Below are positions 16,473 through 25,423 of a DNA stretch of 34,345 nt, in pieces (the first letter of the stretch is position 1; every line of letters starts with the position of its first letter). Origin of the DNA: Caldifarciminota bacterium. GTDB lineage: Bacteria > Hydrothermota > Tepidihabitantia > SM23-42. The DNA lies in the NCBI GenBank assembly GCA_020343455.1, contig CP070795.1:1401000-1435344 (forward strand). The letters are read 5' to 3'. Under the pieces are notes generated by a model. That model was not told the DNA's origin. It worked only from the letters and a program-made list of their open reading frames with translations, and searched no databases. The translations under genes and the position numbers were made by a program.

Positions 16473-17261
16473 TTAAACCTTTCGTTCACCAACTATAATA
16501 TTGCGTATTGCGCCTCTCGGCACTGGTTTCGGCGGCACCTCGAGATACCGGCTAGAATAAGACGCCGAGTATTCAAGACCGGCCTTCGTAAACATCATGC
16601 GCATTTCGGGTATCGTATAACAGCGAATCCGCTCATTTGCGTGATACCCGGGCTCTTTCTTGGGGACGATCATTGTGCCATCTTTTCTTATGATTGCACT
16701 CGTGCCGCAATGGACGCATGCCTCGTAATCAAACCAAGTTTCTTCGAGTCCCCACCCGTATTCAAGATCTCTCCATGTTCGCGTATGATCGACATGTTCA
16801 TTGGCCGAAATGAACATGATGAAAACCTTACCACCCACCTCAAGCGCTTTTCGAATCGATACTAATAGTTTCTGATCTTCGGCATCGCCGAAAAATCCGA
16901 AAGAACCGCTCAAAATGACACAGGCATCAAATTCTTCCTTGTACCCAATATCCCGCATGTCACCAACGATGAAATGACCTTTCAGTTTTTCCTTTGAGAA
17001 TTGCGCCTGTGCAAACTCGATGAGCGAAGGTGCAATATCAATTCCGACTACTTCATAGCCCTTCCGGGCAAAAACATTTGCCTGATCACCGCCGCCGCAT
17101 GCAAGATCCAGAATGTGTGCCGGTGGTTTGAGCCCACATACGTACTCGATGAAATCGACAATCTTCTTATCCCATTCAAAGATACCCGGGATACGGTGGC
17201 GGTCTTCAACGCGCCAGTAGTATGCCCAGAATTCATTCCACGATTTTTCTACTACCTTCAA
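16473..17261 (-). CDS. Class I SAM-dependent methyltransferase
   Basis: 262 aa from a TTG at 17261, chosen because an upstream GTG at 17276 would place the GGGAGG ribosome site inside the coding region. Motif I is HILDLACGGGDQANVFARKG, then YEVVGIDIAPSLIEFA, VGDMRDIGYKEEFDACV, and GGKVFIMFIS. The substrate is unknown. It sits 23 nt after peroxiredoxin and 23 nt before the PPOX gene. It resembles the enzyme at 14394-15167 around motif I. Confidence 0.86.
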   Translation of the reverse strand: MKVVEKSWNEFWAYYWRVEDRHRIPGIFEWDKKIVDFIEYVCGLKPPAHILDLACGGGDQANVFARKGYEVVGIDIAPSLIEFAQAQFSKEKLKGHFIVGDMRDIGYKEEFDACVILSGSFGFFGDAEDQKLLVSIRKALEVGGKVFIMFISANEHVDHTRTWRDLEYGWGLEETWFDYEACVHCGTSAIIRKDGTMIVPKKEPGYHANERIRCYTIPEMRMMFTKAGLEYSASYSSRYLEVPPKPVPRGAIRNIIVGERKV

Positions 17262-17283
17262 CCCGCCTCCCTTCACTGTCAGT

Positions 17284-17775
17284 TTACTTGCCTATGGGTC
17301 TCTGGCAGCTCACACCGACAAAATCCTTTACTGCCTCGGCATGGCCAGCGACCTTGACCTTCTCCCATTTTTGTGCTATTTTACCTTTCGGGTCTACCAC
17401 GAATGTCGTACGTACCACACCGTAGTATTCCCGACCGTACATACTTTTCTTCTGCCAAACCCCGTATTCTTTCAGGACCTTATGTTCGTGATCGCTCAAT
17501 AACATTACCTCCAGGGCGTGCTTGTTGATGAAATTGGTGTGACTTGTGACCGAGTCAGGGCTGACCCCGACGACGGTCGCGTTCATTTTCTTGAAGTCTT
17601 TGACATTTGCAGTGAAATCAACCGCCTCCCTCGTGCACCCGCTCGTATTGTCCTTCGGATAGAAATAGAGGACAAGCCACTTGCCTCTAAAATCCTTCAG
17701 ACAGACTTTTCTGTCATTGGCATCCGGCAAGCAGAATTCGGGTGCCTTATTTCCAATTCTCAATTTTTTTGGCAT
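17284..17775 (-). CDS. bcp: Peroxiredoxin, BCP/PrxQ type
   Basis: A 163-aa thiol peroxidase that reduces hydroperoxides. The peroxidatic cysteine is C47 in YFYPKDNTSGCTREAVDF, preceded by the family motif DFRGKWLVLYFYP. The second cysteine found five residues later in classical E. coli BCP is Val here, so resolution must come from another Cys (C15, C25 or C157) or from a partner thiol. RTTFVVDPKGKIAQKW is the conserved late strand. A GAGAGGG ribosome site lies 8 nt upstream. It is the first gene of the redox-rich run and starts 33 nt after the TRAP permease gene. Confidence 0.94.
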   Translation of the reverse strand: MPKKLRIGNKAPEFCLPDANDRKVCLKDFRGKWLVLYFYPKDNTSGCTREAVDFTANVKDFKKMNATVVGVSPDSVTSHTNFINKHALEVMLLSDHEHKVLKEYGVWQKKSMYGREYYGVVRTTFVVDPKGKIAQKWEKVKVAGHAEAVKDFVGVSCQRPIGK

Positions 17776-17808
17776 ACAACATCCCTCTCAACGGAGGCAC
17801 AGACATAT

Positions 17809-19854
17809 TCATGACCCATTCTCAACCCTTCTCCTCGATCTTTGCATCAAATATGCCGTACCATAAATTGCGAATCCGATAAAATACATGTAGTATCTCA
17901 AGTCGTGGCTCAGATTGAATAGATTCGTCAGCAGACCAGGATAGAAGAATATTGCAGAAGCGATGAGGAATAGCGGCATTTCATATATCCTGTTCCTGGT
18001 TATGAACCAACCCTGAACGGCATTGGCAAAGGCAAAGGCGCCGAAGATCGCCATCACGAAGATCAACATCGCTTGGGCAAAACTGTGGATGCCAAACAGT
18101 ATGAGTTCGGCGTTGAATACGAACATGAACGGTATCACCGCAGTCCTCAAATCATACATGAAGCCCTTGATACCGGTAGGGATAGGGTCTGATCTGGCAA
18201 TGGCAGCGGCGCTGTAAGCAGCGAGGCCGACCGGCGGGGTGTCATCGGCAAGTATCCCGAAATAGAAGCAAAACAAATGTGCCGCCATCGCCGGCACAAA
18301 ATCGACGACGCCGCGTGCACTCAACTTGATGATCACCGGTACGGTGATCGATGCCATGACAATGTATGTTGCCGTAGTGGGCAAACCCATGCCGATCAGC
18401 AAACTGGCAATCGCCGTGATCACAAGCAGCAGAAAAAGATTGCCGGCCGATAGAATTTCGACGACCTGCACGATCATGCTTCCGATGCCCATCGTCACAA
18501 TGCCCACGACAATTCCGGCGCATGCCGTGGCTAAAGCAACGGTAAGCATATTACGTGAGCCTGCGATCAACCCCCTGCCGATGGTCTTCACTGCGGTCAC
18601 CAGTGCTTGCGTCACGCTGCTTTTCTCTAACCGTGCTCTATTCATTTCTCTGAGCACGATGATGACCATCAGAACCACGATCGCATTGAATGCAGCGAGC
18701 TTCGGAGTATGTCGCACGACCATTAATTCGTAGATCAAGAGAAACAACGGGATCAAATAGTAGAAACCGCTCTTCATCACTGCGCCGAAACGCGGGATAT
18801 CAGGCTTTGGTAACCCTCTCATCCCTAATTTCGAAGCCTCAAGATGTGTCAAATAGAACAGTGCAAAATAAGACACGAACGCCGGTATTGCGGCCGCCTT
18901 TACGACCGTAAGATAGGGTACGCTCAAATACTCGGCGATGATGAAGGCCGCGGCGCCCATAATCGGCGGCATCAACTGACCGTTGGTGCTTGCGGCAACC
19001 TCGGTCGCTGCCGCGATCTTGCCTGGATAACCCACTTTCTTCATCAATGGTATCGTGAATGTGCCGGTCGTTACAACATTGGCAATGCTCGAACCCGATA
19101 CCAGGCCCGTAAATCCGCTCGCCACGACTGCCGCCTTTGCCGGGCCACCCTTGAATTTACCAAGCAGCGAAATCGCCAGGTCATTGAAGAAATGGACCGC
19201 GCCCGCGCGCTCGAGCATTGCGCCGAGAAGCACGAAGAGAAACACGGTATTTGCAGAAACGTCGAGAGGAATCCCATATATGCCTTCGGTCGACAGAGCG
19301 ACCTGGCTCAGATACTTTTCCAGCGACACACCACGCAAGGCAAAGACCGATGGCATGTAAGGGGCGAAGAAAGAATAGAACGTAAAAAGAATGGCAATCA
19401 CTACTAGCGGCAATCCGATGACCCGCCTCGAAGCCTCGAAAACGACGATAATCAAACAAATGCTCATCACGATATCTCTTTGACTGGGCACGCCGGCACG
19501 CATCGCAATCCCTGTCCAATCAAAGACGATATACAACACGGCCAGACAGGCAACTGCAGCAAGAACGAAGTCGATCGGCGGAATGGAATATGTCGCGCTC
19601 AAAGATTTGATACGGGTCTTTCGTTTGAACATCGGGATCGTGAGGAAAACGAGCACAACCGCAAATGCAAGATGGATCGCCCTGATTGTCACGCTATCCA
19701 GTATGATGAATCGCGGCAGCGCAAGTTGAAAGAGAGCCCAGCATACCGCGACCGAGGAAATGATAATTCTGTCCACAGGCCTCTTATTCCTTATCCGCCC
19801 TGTCTCCTCCCTTAGGATTTCCTCGGCTCTCTTGTATTCCTTGCTTTTGCGCAT
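17809..19854 (-). CDS. TRAP transporter permease, 4TM/12TM fusion (TAXI type)
   Basis: 681 aa, highly hydrophobic throughout. It fuses the small DctQ-like membrane part (about 28-190) to the large DctM-like channel, the usual form in TAXI-TRAP systems. The DctM signature is clear: GLVSGSSIANVVTTGTFTIP, then AAATEVAASTNGQLMPPIMG, and later IGMGLPTTATYIVMA and LADDTPPVGLAAYSAA. It imports a small carboxylate-type solute using an ion gradient. The ATG at 19854 has no visible ribosome site and lies just after an intrinsic terminator, so its expression is probably kept below that of the binding protein. Confidence 0.95.
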   Translation of the reverse strand: MRKSKEYKRAEEILREETGRIRNKRPVDRIIISSVAVCWALFQLALPRFIILDSVTIRAIHLAFAVVLVFLTIPMFKRKTRIKSLSATYSIPPIDFVLAAVACLAVLYIVFDWTGIAMRAGVPSQRDIVMSICLIIVVFEASRRVIGLPLVVIAILFTFYSFFAPYMPSVFALRGVSLEKYLSQVALSTEGIYGIPLDVSANTVFLFVLLGAMLERAGAVHFFNDLAISLLGKFKGGPAKAAVVASGFTGLVSGSSIANVVTTGTFTIPLMKKVGYPGKIAAATEVAASTNGQLMPPIMGAAAFIIAEYLSVPYLTVVKAAAIPAFVSYFALFYLTHLEASKLGMRGLPKPDIPRFGAVMKSGFYYLIPLFLLIYELMVVRHTPKLAAFNAIVVLMVIIVLREMNRARLEKSSVTQALVTAVKTIGRGLIAGSRNMLTVALATACAGIVVGIVTMGIGSMIVQVVEILSAGNLFLLLVITAIASLLIGMGLPTTATYIVMASITVPVIIKLSARGVVDFVPAMAAHLFCFYFGILADDTPPVGLAAYSAAAIARSDPIPTGIKGFMYDLRTAVIPFMFVFNAELILFGIHSFAQAMLIFVMAIFGAFAFANAVQGWFITRNRIYEMPLFLIASAIFFYPGLLTNLFNLSHDLRYYMYFIGFAIYGTAYLMQRSRRRVENGS

Positions 19855-19872
19855 GGCTGGTTACAAAACGAT

Positions 19873-19900
19873 AAAAAAGGTGGGCGCTGAAATCCCACCT
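19873..19900 (-). terminator. Intrinsic terminator between TAXI binding-protein and permease genes
   Basis: On the minus strand AGGTGGG (read as its complement at 19900-19894) pairs perfectly with CCCACCT (19884-19878) across a 9-nt loop and is followed by a run of five or six T (19878-19873). It sits 42 nt past the binding-protein stop and 19 nt before the permease start. Confidence 0.85.
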
Positions 19901-19941
19901 ATTATTTGACAAACTCTTGTCTGCATATCAACCATACATGA

Positions 19942-20952
19942 CTATAGTTCCTGCTCTAAGATAAGAGTCTTATTGATCAATTCAACAAGACCCGATTCTC
20001 TGTAGTATTTCAAAGCACCGCGATGTACTGGTGCAGTAAGTCCCTGAAGCATATTCTCCTTGGTAAGAGATGCGTATGCAGGGTGTAGCGATTTGAATTC
20101 TTCGAGATTTTCAAAAACCATCTTTGCCAGGGCATAAACCAGGTCCTCGTCGACGTTTGTCGAGGTCACAAATGTCGCCTTAACACCGACCGTCTGGATA
20201 TCTTCTGCATTGAGGGCACGCTCGTAAAATTCGTGCGGGATGATCGCCTTGGCATAGTAAGGATGGTCATCGACCATTTTGTCAATATTTTCGCCTTCGA
20301 TGTCGACAAGGTAAACCTTGATCCGGCCCGACGTCGCCTCTTTGATGTTTCCATTGGGATGGCCAACCGTATAGAAAAAACCATCGAGCCGCTCGTCCTG
20401 CAAGAGACCAGGTGCCTCAACCGCCTTTACGTACTCCGCAAGCAAGTCCCCTTCCGAGAAACCTGCAGCTGCCAGTACATCCCTGGAATTCTGAAGTTGG
20501 CCAGACCCGGGATTGCCAAGGTTGATCCTCTTTCCCCTCAGGTCTGTTATCTTCTCTATTCCGCTCTGCTCTGACACGACGAGCGTAATGGGCTCCGCGT
20601 GGAGAGCAAATACAGACCTCAATTCTGGCTGAGGACCGGTCTCCTTCCATTCAGCGAGACCCTTGTATGCTTGATACTGCCTATCTGATTGAGCGATCCC
20701 GAATTCCATATCACCTTTCAGAACGGCGTTGATATTGAACACCGACCCACTCGTCGATTCGACCGTCGCCTTGATTTTAAACTCCTTGAATCTCTTGTTC
20801 AGAAGCCTGGAGATCGCACCGCCTGTAGGATAATACAAACCCGTCACGCCACCGGTGCCGATCGTCACAAATCGAGTCTCTTTTGACTGACAACCAATAA
20901 AAAGAATGACTGCCGTGAAAGAAGAGATTAGAATACTGCTCAAATGTCGCAT
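19942..20952 (-). CDS. TAXI-family TRAP transporter solute-binding lipoprotein
   Basis: 336 aa. The signal sequence is SILISSFTAVILFIGC, with Cys21 in an FIGC lipobox, so it is probably a lipid-anchored periplasmic protein. The TAXI family pattern TIGTGGVTGLYYPTGGAISRLL follows directly, then VESTSGSVFNINAVLKGDMEFGIAQSD and LRGKRINLGNPGSGQLQNSRDVL. It delivers the ligand to the permease encoded downstream. GGAGG with 6-nt spacing supports the ATG at 20952, and a TTGACT-N16-TAGAAT promoter lies upstream. An intrinsic terminator follows it. Confidence 0.95.
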   Translation of the reverse strand: MRHLSSILISSFTAVILFIGCQSKETRFVTIGTGGVTGLYYPTGGAISRLLNKRFKEFKIKATVESTSGSVFNINAVLKGDMEFGIAQSDRQYQAYKGLAEWKETGPQPELRSVFALHAEPITLVVSEQSGIEKITDLRGKRINLGNPGSGQLQNSRDVLAAAGFSEGDLLAEYVKAVEAPGLLQDERLDGFFYTVGHPNGNIKEATSGRIKVYLVDIEGENIDKMVDDHPYYAKAIIPHEFYERALNAEDIQTVGVKATFVTSTNVDEDLVYALAKMVFENLEEFKSLHPAYASLTKENMLQGLTAPVHRGALKYYRESGLVELINKTLILEQEL

Positions 20953-20994
20953 GAATTTCCTCCTCGGGTAAGCATGATTAAATACACAGATAAT

Positions 20995-21022
20995 ATTCTA
21001 GCCACATATCGCGCTAAGTCAA
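20995..21022 (-). promoter_or_regulatory. Promoter of the TAXI transporter genes
   Basis: TTGACT (21022-21017), 16-nt spacer, TAGAAT (21000-20995). Predicted start near 20988, with a leader of about 36 nt containing GAGGAGG. Confidence 0.8.
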
Positions 21023-21098
21023 GGAGCTCAGCATGACCGGTTTTTCCATATCGCCAGGTACTCCAGCGATGGCGCGATGTACTGTCTGTTACAGCTGA
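21023..21098. other. Intergenic stretch with imperfect hairpin, nothing assigned
   Basis: Between the TAXI promoter and the methyltransferase stop. CCATATCGC and GCGATGG (about 21045-21075) can pair with a two-base bulge. No T-run follows on the minus strand, so this is not a convincing terminator. No reading frame of note. Confidence 0.3.
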
Positions 21099-21656
21099 TT
21101 ATGCCGGTGGTTTTCTGAAAACGGAAAGGTAGTTCGGGTTCAGTCCATAATACATTCCGGAATATACGGGTGTAAGGTTCAGTTCACTTTGTCTGACAAT
21201 GGACATCAGGCCCTTCGGATTCAGAGTCCTCAGGTGAATGTTGCCCTTCTTGCTCAACGACCAAAAGGGAAGGCACGTAATCCCGGCGACCGGCTCATAT
21301 GGGTAGACGAGAATCAACGTGCCGCCCGGCCTCAGCACCCTACAGAATTCCCGAACTGCCTTCGGCAAATCGGGTATGTGCTCTATGGTGTGTATCGAAA
21401 AAACCGCATCGAATTTGCGATCAGGAAATGCCAGATTTTCAGCGTTACATACAAACACCCGATGCCCTTTGTGCCGTGCTGCCGCCACGACATCTTCATC
21501 GATGTCCACTCCATAGACGCAACCCGAGATTTTACCGAGTTCAGACATCATGAAGCCCCTGTTACAGCCCACCTCGAGCACGGTACCGCTTTTGCCCCCA
21601 TGGTAGTGGTCAATGATATTGTTGATGTGCAACCTCGTCGATAGCTCTCTTAGCAT
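21099..21656 (-). CDS. Class I SAM-dependent methyltransferase (UbiE/Methyltransf_11-like)
   Basis: A short 185-aa methyltransferase. Motif I is TVLEVGCNRGFMMSELG, then VYGVDIDEDVVAAARHKG, NAENLAFPDRKFDAVFSIHT, EHIPDLPKAVREFCRVLRPG and GTLILVYPYEP. This order fits quinone/sterol-type Methyltransf_11 enzymes, but the substrate is unknown. CGGAG lies 6 nt upstream of the ATG at 21656. A TTGACA-N16-TAGAAT promoter precedes it, so it is transcribed separately from the S9 peptidase. The 21023-21098 gap after it contains only an imperfect hairpin. Confidence 0.88.
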   Translation of the reverse strand: MLRELSTRLHINNIIDHYHGGKSGTVLEVGCNRGFMMSELGKISGCVYGVDIDEDVVAAARHKGHRVFVCNAENLAFPDRKFDAVFSIHTIEHIPDLPKAVREFCRVLRPGGTLILVYPYEPVAGITCLPFWSLSKKGNIHLRTLNPKGLMSIVRQSELNLTPVYSGMYYGLNPNYLSVFRKPPA

Positions 21657-21699
21657 TATTTTCTCCGGTGCTGAACAATCGTGTTATCTTGCCTTCAAC

Positions 21700-21727
21700 A
21701 TTCTACCGATTTACCCAAAATTGTCAA
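21700..21727 (-). promoter_or_regulatory. Promoter of the methyltransferase at 21099-21656
   Basis: TTGACA (21727-21722), 16-nt spacer, TAGAAT (21705-21700). Predicted start near 21693; the leader is about 37 nt. Confidence 0.82.
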
Positions 21728-21744
21728 CCCACACTCCGGGAATG

Positions 21745-23673
21745 TCACATGTTTTCGATCTTCACGGGTTCGACATCTTCGCTCAATTCAAATCCGAATA
21801 TGCGTGAATAGAAATACAATTCGGCTTCGAGAGCACGCCTGATATTGTCGGCATTGCGGAAACCGTGCTGTTCACCCTCAAACGTAATGTAGGCAACCGG
21901 TACGCCCCTGCGGCGCAGTGCCCCCACCATCTTCCGGGCCTGGTCAGGAGGTACTACCTCATCCTCAAGTCCCTGGAAGAATATTACGGGCGCTGACAGG
22001 CGCTCACTGTGATATAGTGGTGACCGTTCCCGATAAATATGTTTCGTGTTTGGATAAGGACCGACGAGACTATCCAGATAATATGACTCGAACTTGTGGG
22101 TTTCCTTTGCCAGCGCTTCGAGATCAGTCACACCATAATAACTCGCACCGGCCTTGAAATAGTCGCGGAACGTCAGGGCGGCAAGTGTGGTATAACCGCC
22201 GGCACTACTACCGCGGATAATGACGCGATTGCCATCGGCCAATCCCTTACTCACCAGGTGTTTGGCACCGTTGACACAATCATCGACGTCGACGACGCCC
22301 CAGTTACCTTTCAGGCGTTCGCGGTATGTACGGCCGTATCCTGTGCTGCCCCCATAATTGACATCGAGCACGGCAAAACCCCGGCTTGTCCAGTATTGGA
22401 TCTTCATTTCAAGAGAAGTGTAGCTACACGAAGTCGGCCCGCCGTGTGTGATTACGATCAGCGGCGGCATCTCGTTGGGGGCGGGATCATAATCTCGATT
22501 CTGGGGAGGATAGTAGAAACCGTGTGCTATCATACCATTTGCAGTCGTGAACTCAACCGATTGGGGTATTGAAATATCGCCAGGGTCTATGGACATATCC
22601 GCAGAATCTCTGATTACTGTCTCCTCCAGTGTCGTTATGTTGTGCTTGACGACCGTGAGGCCTCTCGTGGGTGAACCGCCATGGAATACAAGCCAATCGC
22701 CGACCGTCTTCAAGTTCGCAATGCGGGTATATTGACTTTCAATTCGCTTCAGTTCTTTCGTCCTGAGGTCGACGGTCGCTACATACCAGATACCCCTCCG
22801 ATTGTAAGCACACGCCAGCATGTCTCTGCTGATAAACCCGTACGTGGTCAAGCTGAAATTCCATTGAGGCAAGCCAAATTCCGCATTCAAATCAGTCACG
22901 CTCTCGACCCTACCATCCACGCTTCTTTTGATGTTCCACCAGCCGTTTCTATCTGACACGAAATATAGAATACCATCGGGCGACCATTCGGGTTGGAATA
23001 TGGACTCTGAATGCCCACCGCAAACAATGAACGGATCCGAAAAAGAGCCGTCGTCACTGACCTTGGCGACCCACAACTCAGTACCGTCCCACGGCATATC
23101 CGGGTGATTCCATGTCAACCATGCGATCTTTGAACCATCGGGGCTAAGCCGCGGTGATGAGTAGAAGTCATTCCCTGATACCAGGGTTCGGGATTTCCGG
23201 ACCCCGTCGATGTCGATATCGGCGATGACATTGGCGGGCTCTCCTTCATGAGCATGGTCTTCTTCCACACATACCAAGCGGCCGCGATGCGCATCAAAAG
23301 CGAAATCTGCAAACCGCTTGTCCTTTTCCCGTGTCAGGCAAATCGGCACTCCATCCGGACCCTGGCGGTAGATTTGCTGATCCGAGAAATTAGTGAAGAA
23401 AACGACGCCTTTATGAACAATGAACGCCGCCCCACCGTATTCATGGACACGACTGCGTGCACTGTACGGAGGAACGATTACGTCAGAAATCTCTCCCCGA
23501 GTATCAAAGCGCACAATGACGCTCCGCCCTTTTTCCACAGGACGGCTCTCGACCCAGTATACAACATCGCCGTCGACGACTATTTCGCCGAATCTTACGC
23601 TCTGACGGGCAACGCTATCCGCCGTGATCGGCGAAGACCACGAACCATAGCGTGCTCTACTCTTCTTGGGCAT
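21745..23673 (-). CDS. S9-family prolyl-oligopeptidase-like peptidase
   Basis: 642 aa. Residues 1 to about 390 form repeated WD/TolB-like blades (for example LSPDGSKIAWLTW and EWSPDGILYFVSDRNGWWNI), the propeller that gates S9 enzymes. The C-terminal alpha/beta hydrolase has catalytic Ser490 in RGSSAGGYTT, Asp571 in GLEDEVVPP and His603 in GEQHGFRNAD. It resembles acylaminoacyl/dipeptidyl peptidases. No signal peptide is visible, so it is probably cytoplasmic. Its ATG directly abuts the TAG of the upstream phosphoesterase-like gene, so the two are coupled. Confidence 0.93.
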   Translation of the reverse strand: MPKKSRARYGSWSSPITADSVARQSVRFGEIVVDGDVVYWVESRPVEKGRSVIVRFDTRGEISDVIVPPYSARSRVHEYGGAAFIVHKGVVFFTNFSDQQIYRQGPDGVPICLTREKDKRFADFAFDAHRGRLVCVEEDHAHEGEPANVIADIDIDGVRKSRTLVSGNDFYSSPRLSPDGSKIAWLTWNHPDMPWDGTELWVAKVSDDGSFSDPFIVCGGHSESIFQPEWSPDGILYFVSDRNGWWNIKRSVDGRVESVTDLNAEFGLPQWNFSLTTYGFISRDMLACAYNRRGIWYVATVDLRTKELKRIESQYTRIANLKTVGDWLVFHGGSPTRGLTVVKHNITTLEETVIRDSADMSIDPGDISIPQSVEFTTANGMIAHGFYYPPQNRDYDPAPNEMPPLIVITHGGPTSCSYTSLEMKIQYWTSRGFAVLDVNYGGSTGYGRTYRERLKGNWGVVDVDDCVNGAKHLVSKGLADGNRVIIRGSSAGGYTTLAALTFRDYFKAGASYYGVTDLEALAKETHKFESYYLDSLVGPYPNTKHIYRERSPLYHSERLSAPVIFFQGLEDEVVPPDQARKMVGALRRRGVPVAYITFEGEQHGFRNADNIRRALEAELYFYSRIFGFELSEDVEPVKIENM

Positions 23674-25413
23674 CTATTCGAATTCGATGATGCCGAAGTT
23701 GGCAGGTGAATGGCCGAAGGGCAGTGTCCAGTATGCAGCACTCGCGCTGCCCGTCTGCAGCCTCCTGAAGTTCAACCCCCATCGTTCGTCATTTCGCTCT
23801 GCAAATGCATCTTTGGGAATCTTAATTTCAAGGACCCAAGAGTCTTGCTCACGACCATTCTCGATCTCCCACGGTCCATTCCATGCTACATCTGTATTGA
23901 TACGACCTTCATCTACGCTGCAGGCTCGATCGAACGCAAAACCGTTGGGATTCACGATCAGTTGGTAGTAGGTTCTTTCGTCATGATTCACGTCAAAGAA
24001 AAACCAGATATTGTCGTCGGTGTATGTCGGGCCATCGCGCTGTGCGACCCTGGCGCGGACATTGCTAAGATCTCTTTCATGGCTACGTACCCCGATATAG
24101 ACATTCATCCGATCGTGCCCGAGATACAAGTCAGTACCTTCCATTGAAGACGGCATGCCGAAATCATCTCCGAGATATTTAATCGGCGTCAATCTTTGCC
24201 AGGCTGAGTCTGCCAGGCTGCCGTCGATTTCCGGAGGTTCATCCATGAGTTCCACCGCTTTCACCCGCTTGATGCTCAACATGGTGTTCAACGTACAAAC
24301 CTTGTCAAAAGCATAGGGATACTCCAACGCACATCTTGGCAGCGGGAACAAGTGTGATCCATCGAAAATCTGGACCTTGATATCGCACGTACTCGACTCT
24401 TCTGCACCCAAAGCCAGTGGTATGATTGCCGGAATGATACTGTATCTCGTCGAATCGAACTGCCAGGCAATTGGCCCAGATATCGAATCAGTGCTGGTAT
24501 TGCTCACTGTCATCCGGCAGCTACTCGAAACATTCTTCTCCCCTTCCCTGACCATTGTGCCGATCATGGATACGACCTCCTGCTGTGCCCGTTGAACAGA
24601 GTAGTAATCACTGCCCGTGAATACATTACGGTAGAAAACACTCCCGTGCTTGATGACGGCAACATTGTATTCATCTTCTTTGACAGTCACAAACAAGTAG
24701 TGATAGAAATTACCTTTCCCCATATCATGATCTCGCATTGCAGCACCAGAACTGCCAACTGCTATATAGTCGATGCCGTCTTCATTGAGATACATATAGC
24801 TGCCAATTCCGCCGTTAAAGACGGCACGTACCCGGTACTCGAGGCACAGGTCAACAAAGGCACTGGGTTGGCCACTCGAGAGAGCGGTGAGGTAGAATGG
24901 CGTATTGAAGAAAATGAATATGTGGTCTACATGCTTGTTCCGTTCGAGATCACTAACCAACCAGGCGTACTGTAGTGTGTCAACCTCTGGCATGGGAGCC
25001 CAGGCATTCATAGAATTGTCCAGAACAACGAAATGACAATTCCCTTTGTCGAAGGAGTAGTATCTTTTGCGGCCAGTTTCCTTCTCGAAGATTGTGCGTG
25101 TGATGTCATCGCTGATATCGTTGCTGCCCGGCACGAAATACTTCGCGCAATTGAGTATCGCCAATGTATTCTTAACATCGAACCATTGCGCATGTATATT
25201 ACTACTATCCGCGCCTTGTACCTCAATCAAATTCCCAACATTAATCACAAAATCGGGCTGCAGGAGTGATATTTCGTCAACGACCGCGTCGAAAATGCCC
25301 TCAACGGGATCACTGGTTCGAGCTCCCATCACCACGAATCTTGTTTCTTCGCCGCCGACCGGCGACGCCGTGCCAAGAGCTAGGACAATTAAGCAAACGA
25401 CATGCAATTTCAT
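23674..25413 (-). CDS. Exported metallophosphoesterase-fold protein lacking metal ligands, with C-terminal CBM9-like domain
   Basis: 579 aa with a signal peptide (VVCLIVLALGTASPVGG). Residues about 25-240 follow the calcineurin-type layout but the ligand motifs are replaced: FVVMGARTS (for GDxH/R), INVGNLI (for VGDLI), FVPGSNDI (for PGNHD), FFNTPFY (for HHP) and VFNGGIGSY (for GHVH). This looks like a pseudoenzyme. After a linker, residues about 390-579 are a CBM9/DOMON-like sandwich (EIDGSLADSAWQRL, VYIGVRSHE, DDNIWFFFDVN, VLEIKIPKDAF). GGAGG with 4-nt spacing supports the ATG. It lies between the PaaX-like and S9 genes in one unit. Confidence 0.8.
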   Translation of the reverse strand: MKLHVVCLIVLALGTASPVGGEETRFVVMGARTSDPVEGIFDAVVDEISLLQPDFVINVGNLIEVQGADSSNIHAQWFDVKNTLAILNCAKYFVPGSNDISDDITRTIFEKETGRKRYYSFDKGNCHFVVLDNSMNAWAPMPEVDTLQYAWLVSDLERNKHVDHIFIFFNTPFYLTALSSGQPSAFVDLCLEYRVRAVFNGGIGSYMYLNEDGIDYIAVGSSGAAMRDHDMGKGNFYHYLFVTVKEDEYNVAVIKHGSVFYRNVFTGSDYYSVQRAQQEVVSMIGTMVREGEKNVSSSCRMTVSNTSTDSISGPIAWQFDSTRYSIIPAIIPLALGAEESSTCDIKVQIFDGSHLFPLPRCALEYPYAFDKVCTLNTMLSIKRVKAVELMDEPPEIDGSLADSAWQRLTPIKYLGDDFGMPSSMEGTDLYLGHDRMNVYIGVRSHERDLSNVRARVAQRDGPTYTDDNIWFFFDVNHDERTYYQLIVNPNGFAFDRACSVDEGRINTDVAWNGPWEIENGREQDSWVLEIKIPKDAFAERNDERWGLNFRRLQTGSASAAYWTLPFGHSPANFGIIEFE

Positions 25414-25423
25414 CGTACCTCCA

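Noticed and set aside
19895-19935. Possible promoter TTGATA-N16-TCAAAT after the binding-protein gene
   Set aside because: The -10 box is poor and an intrinsic terminator lies directly downstream, so it would not serve the permease.
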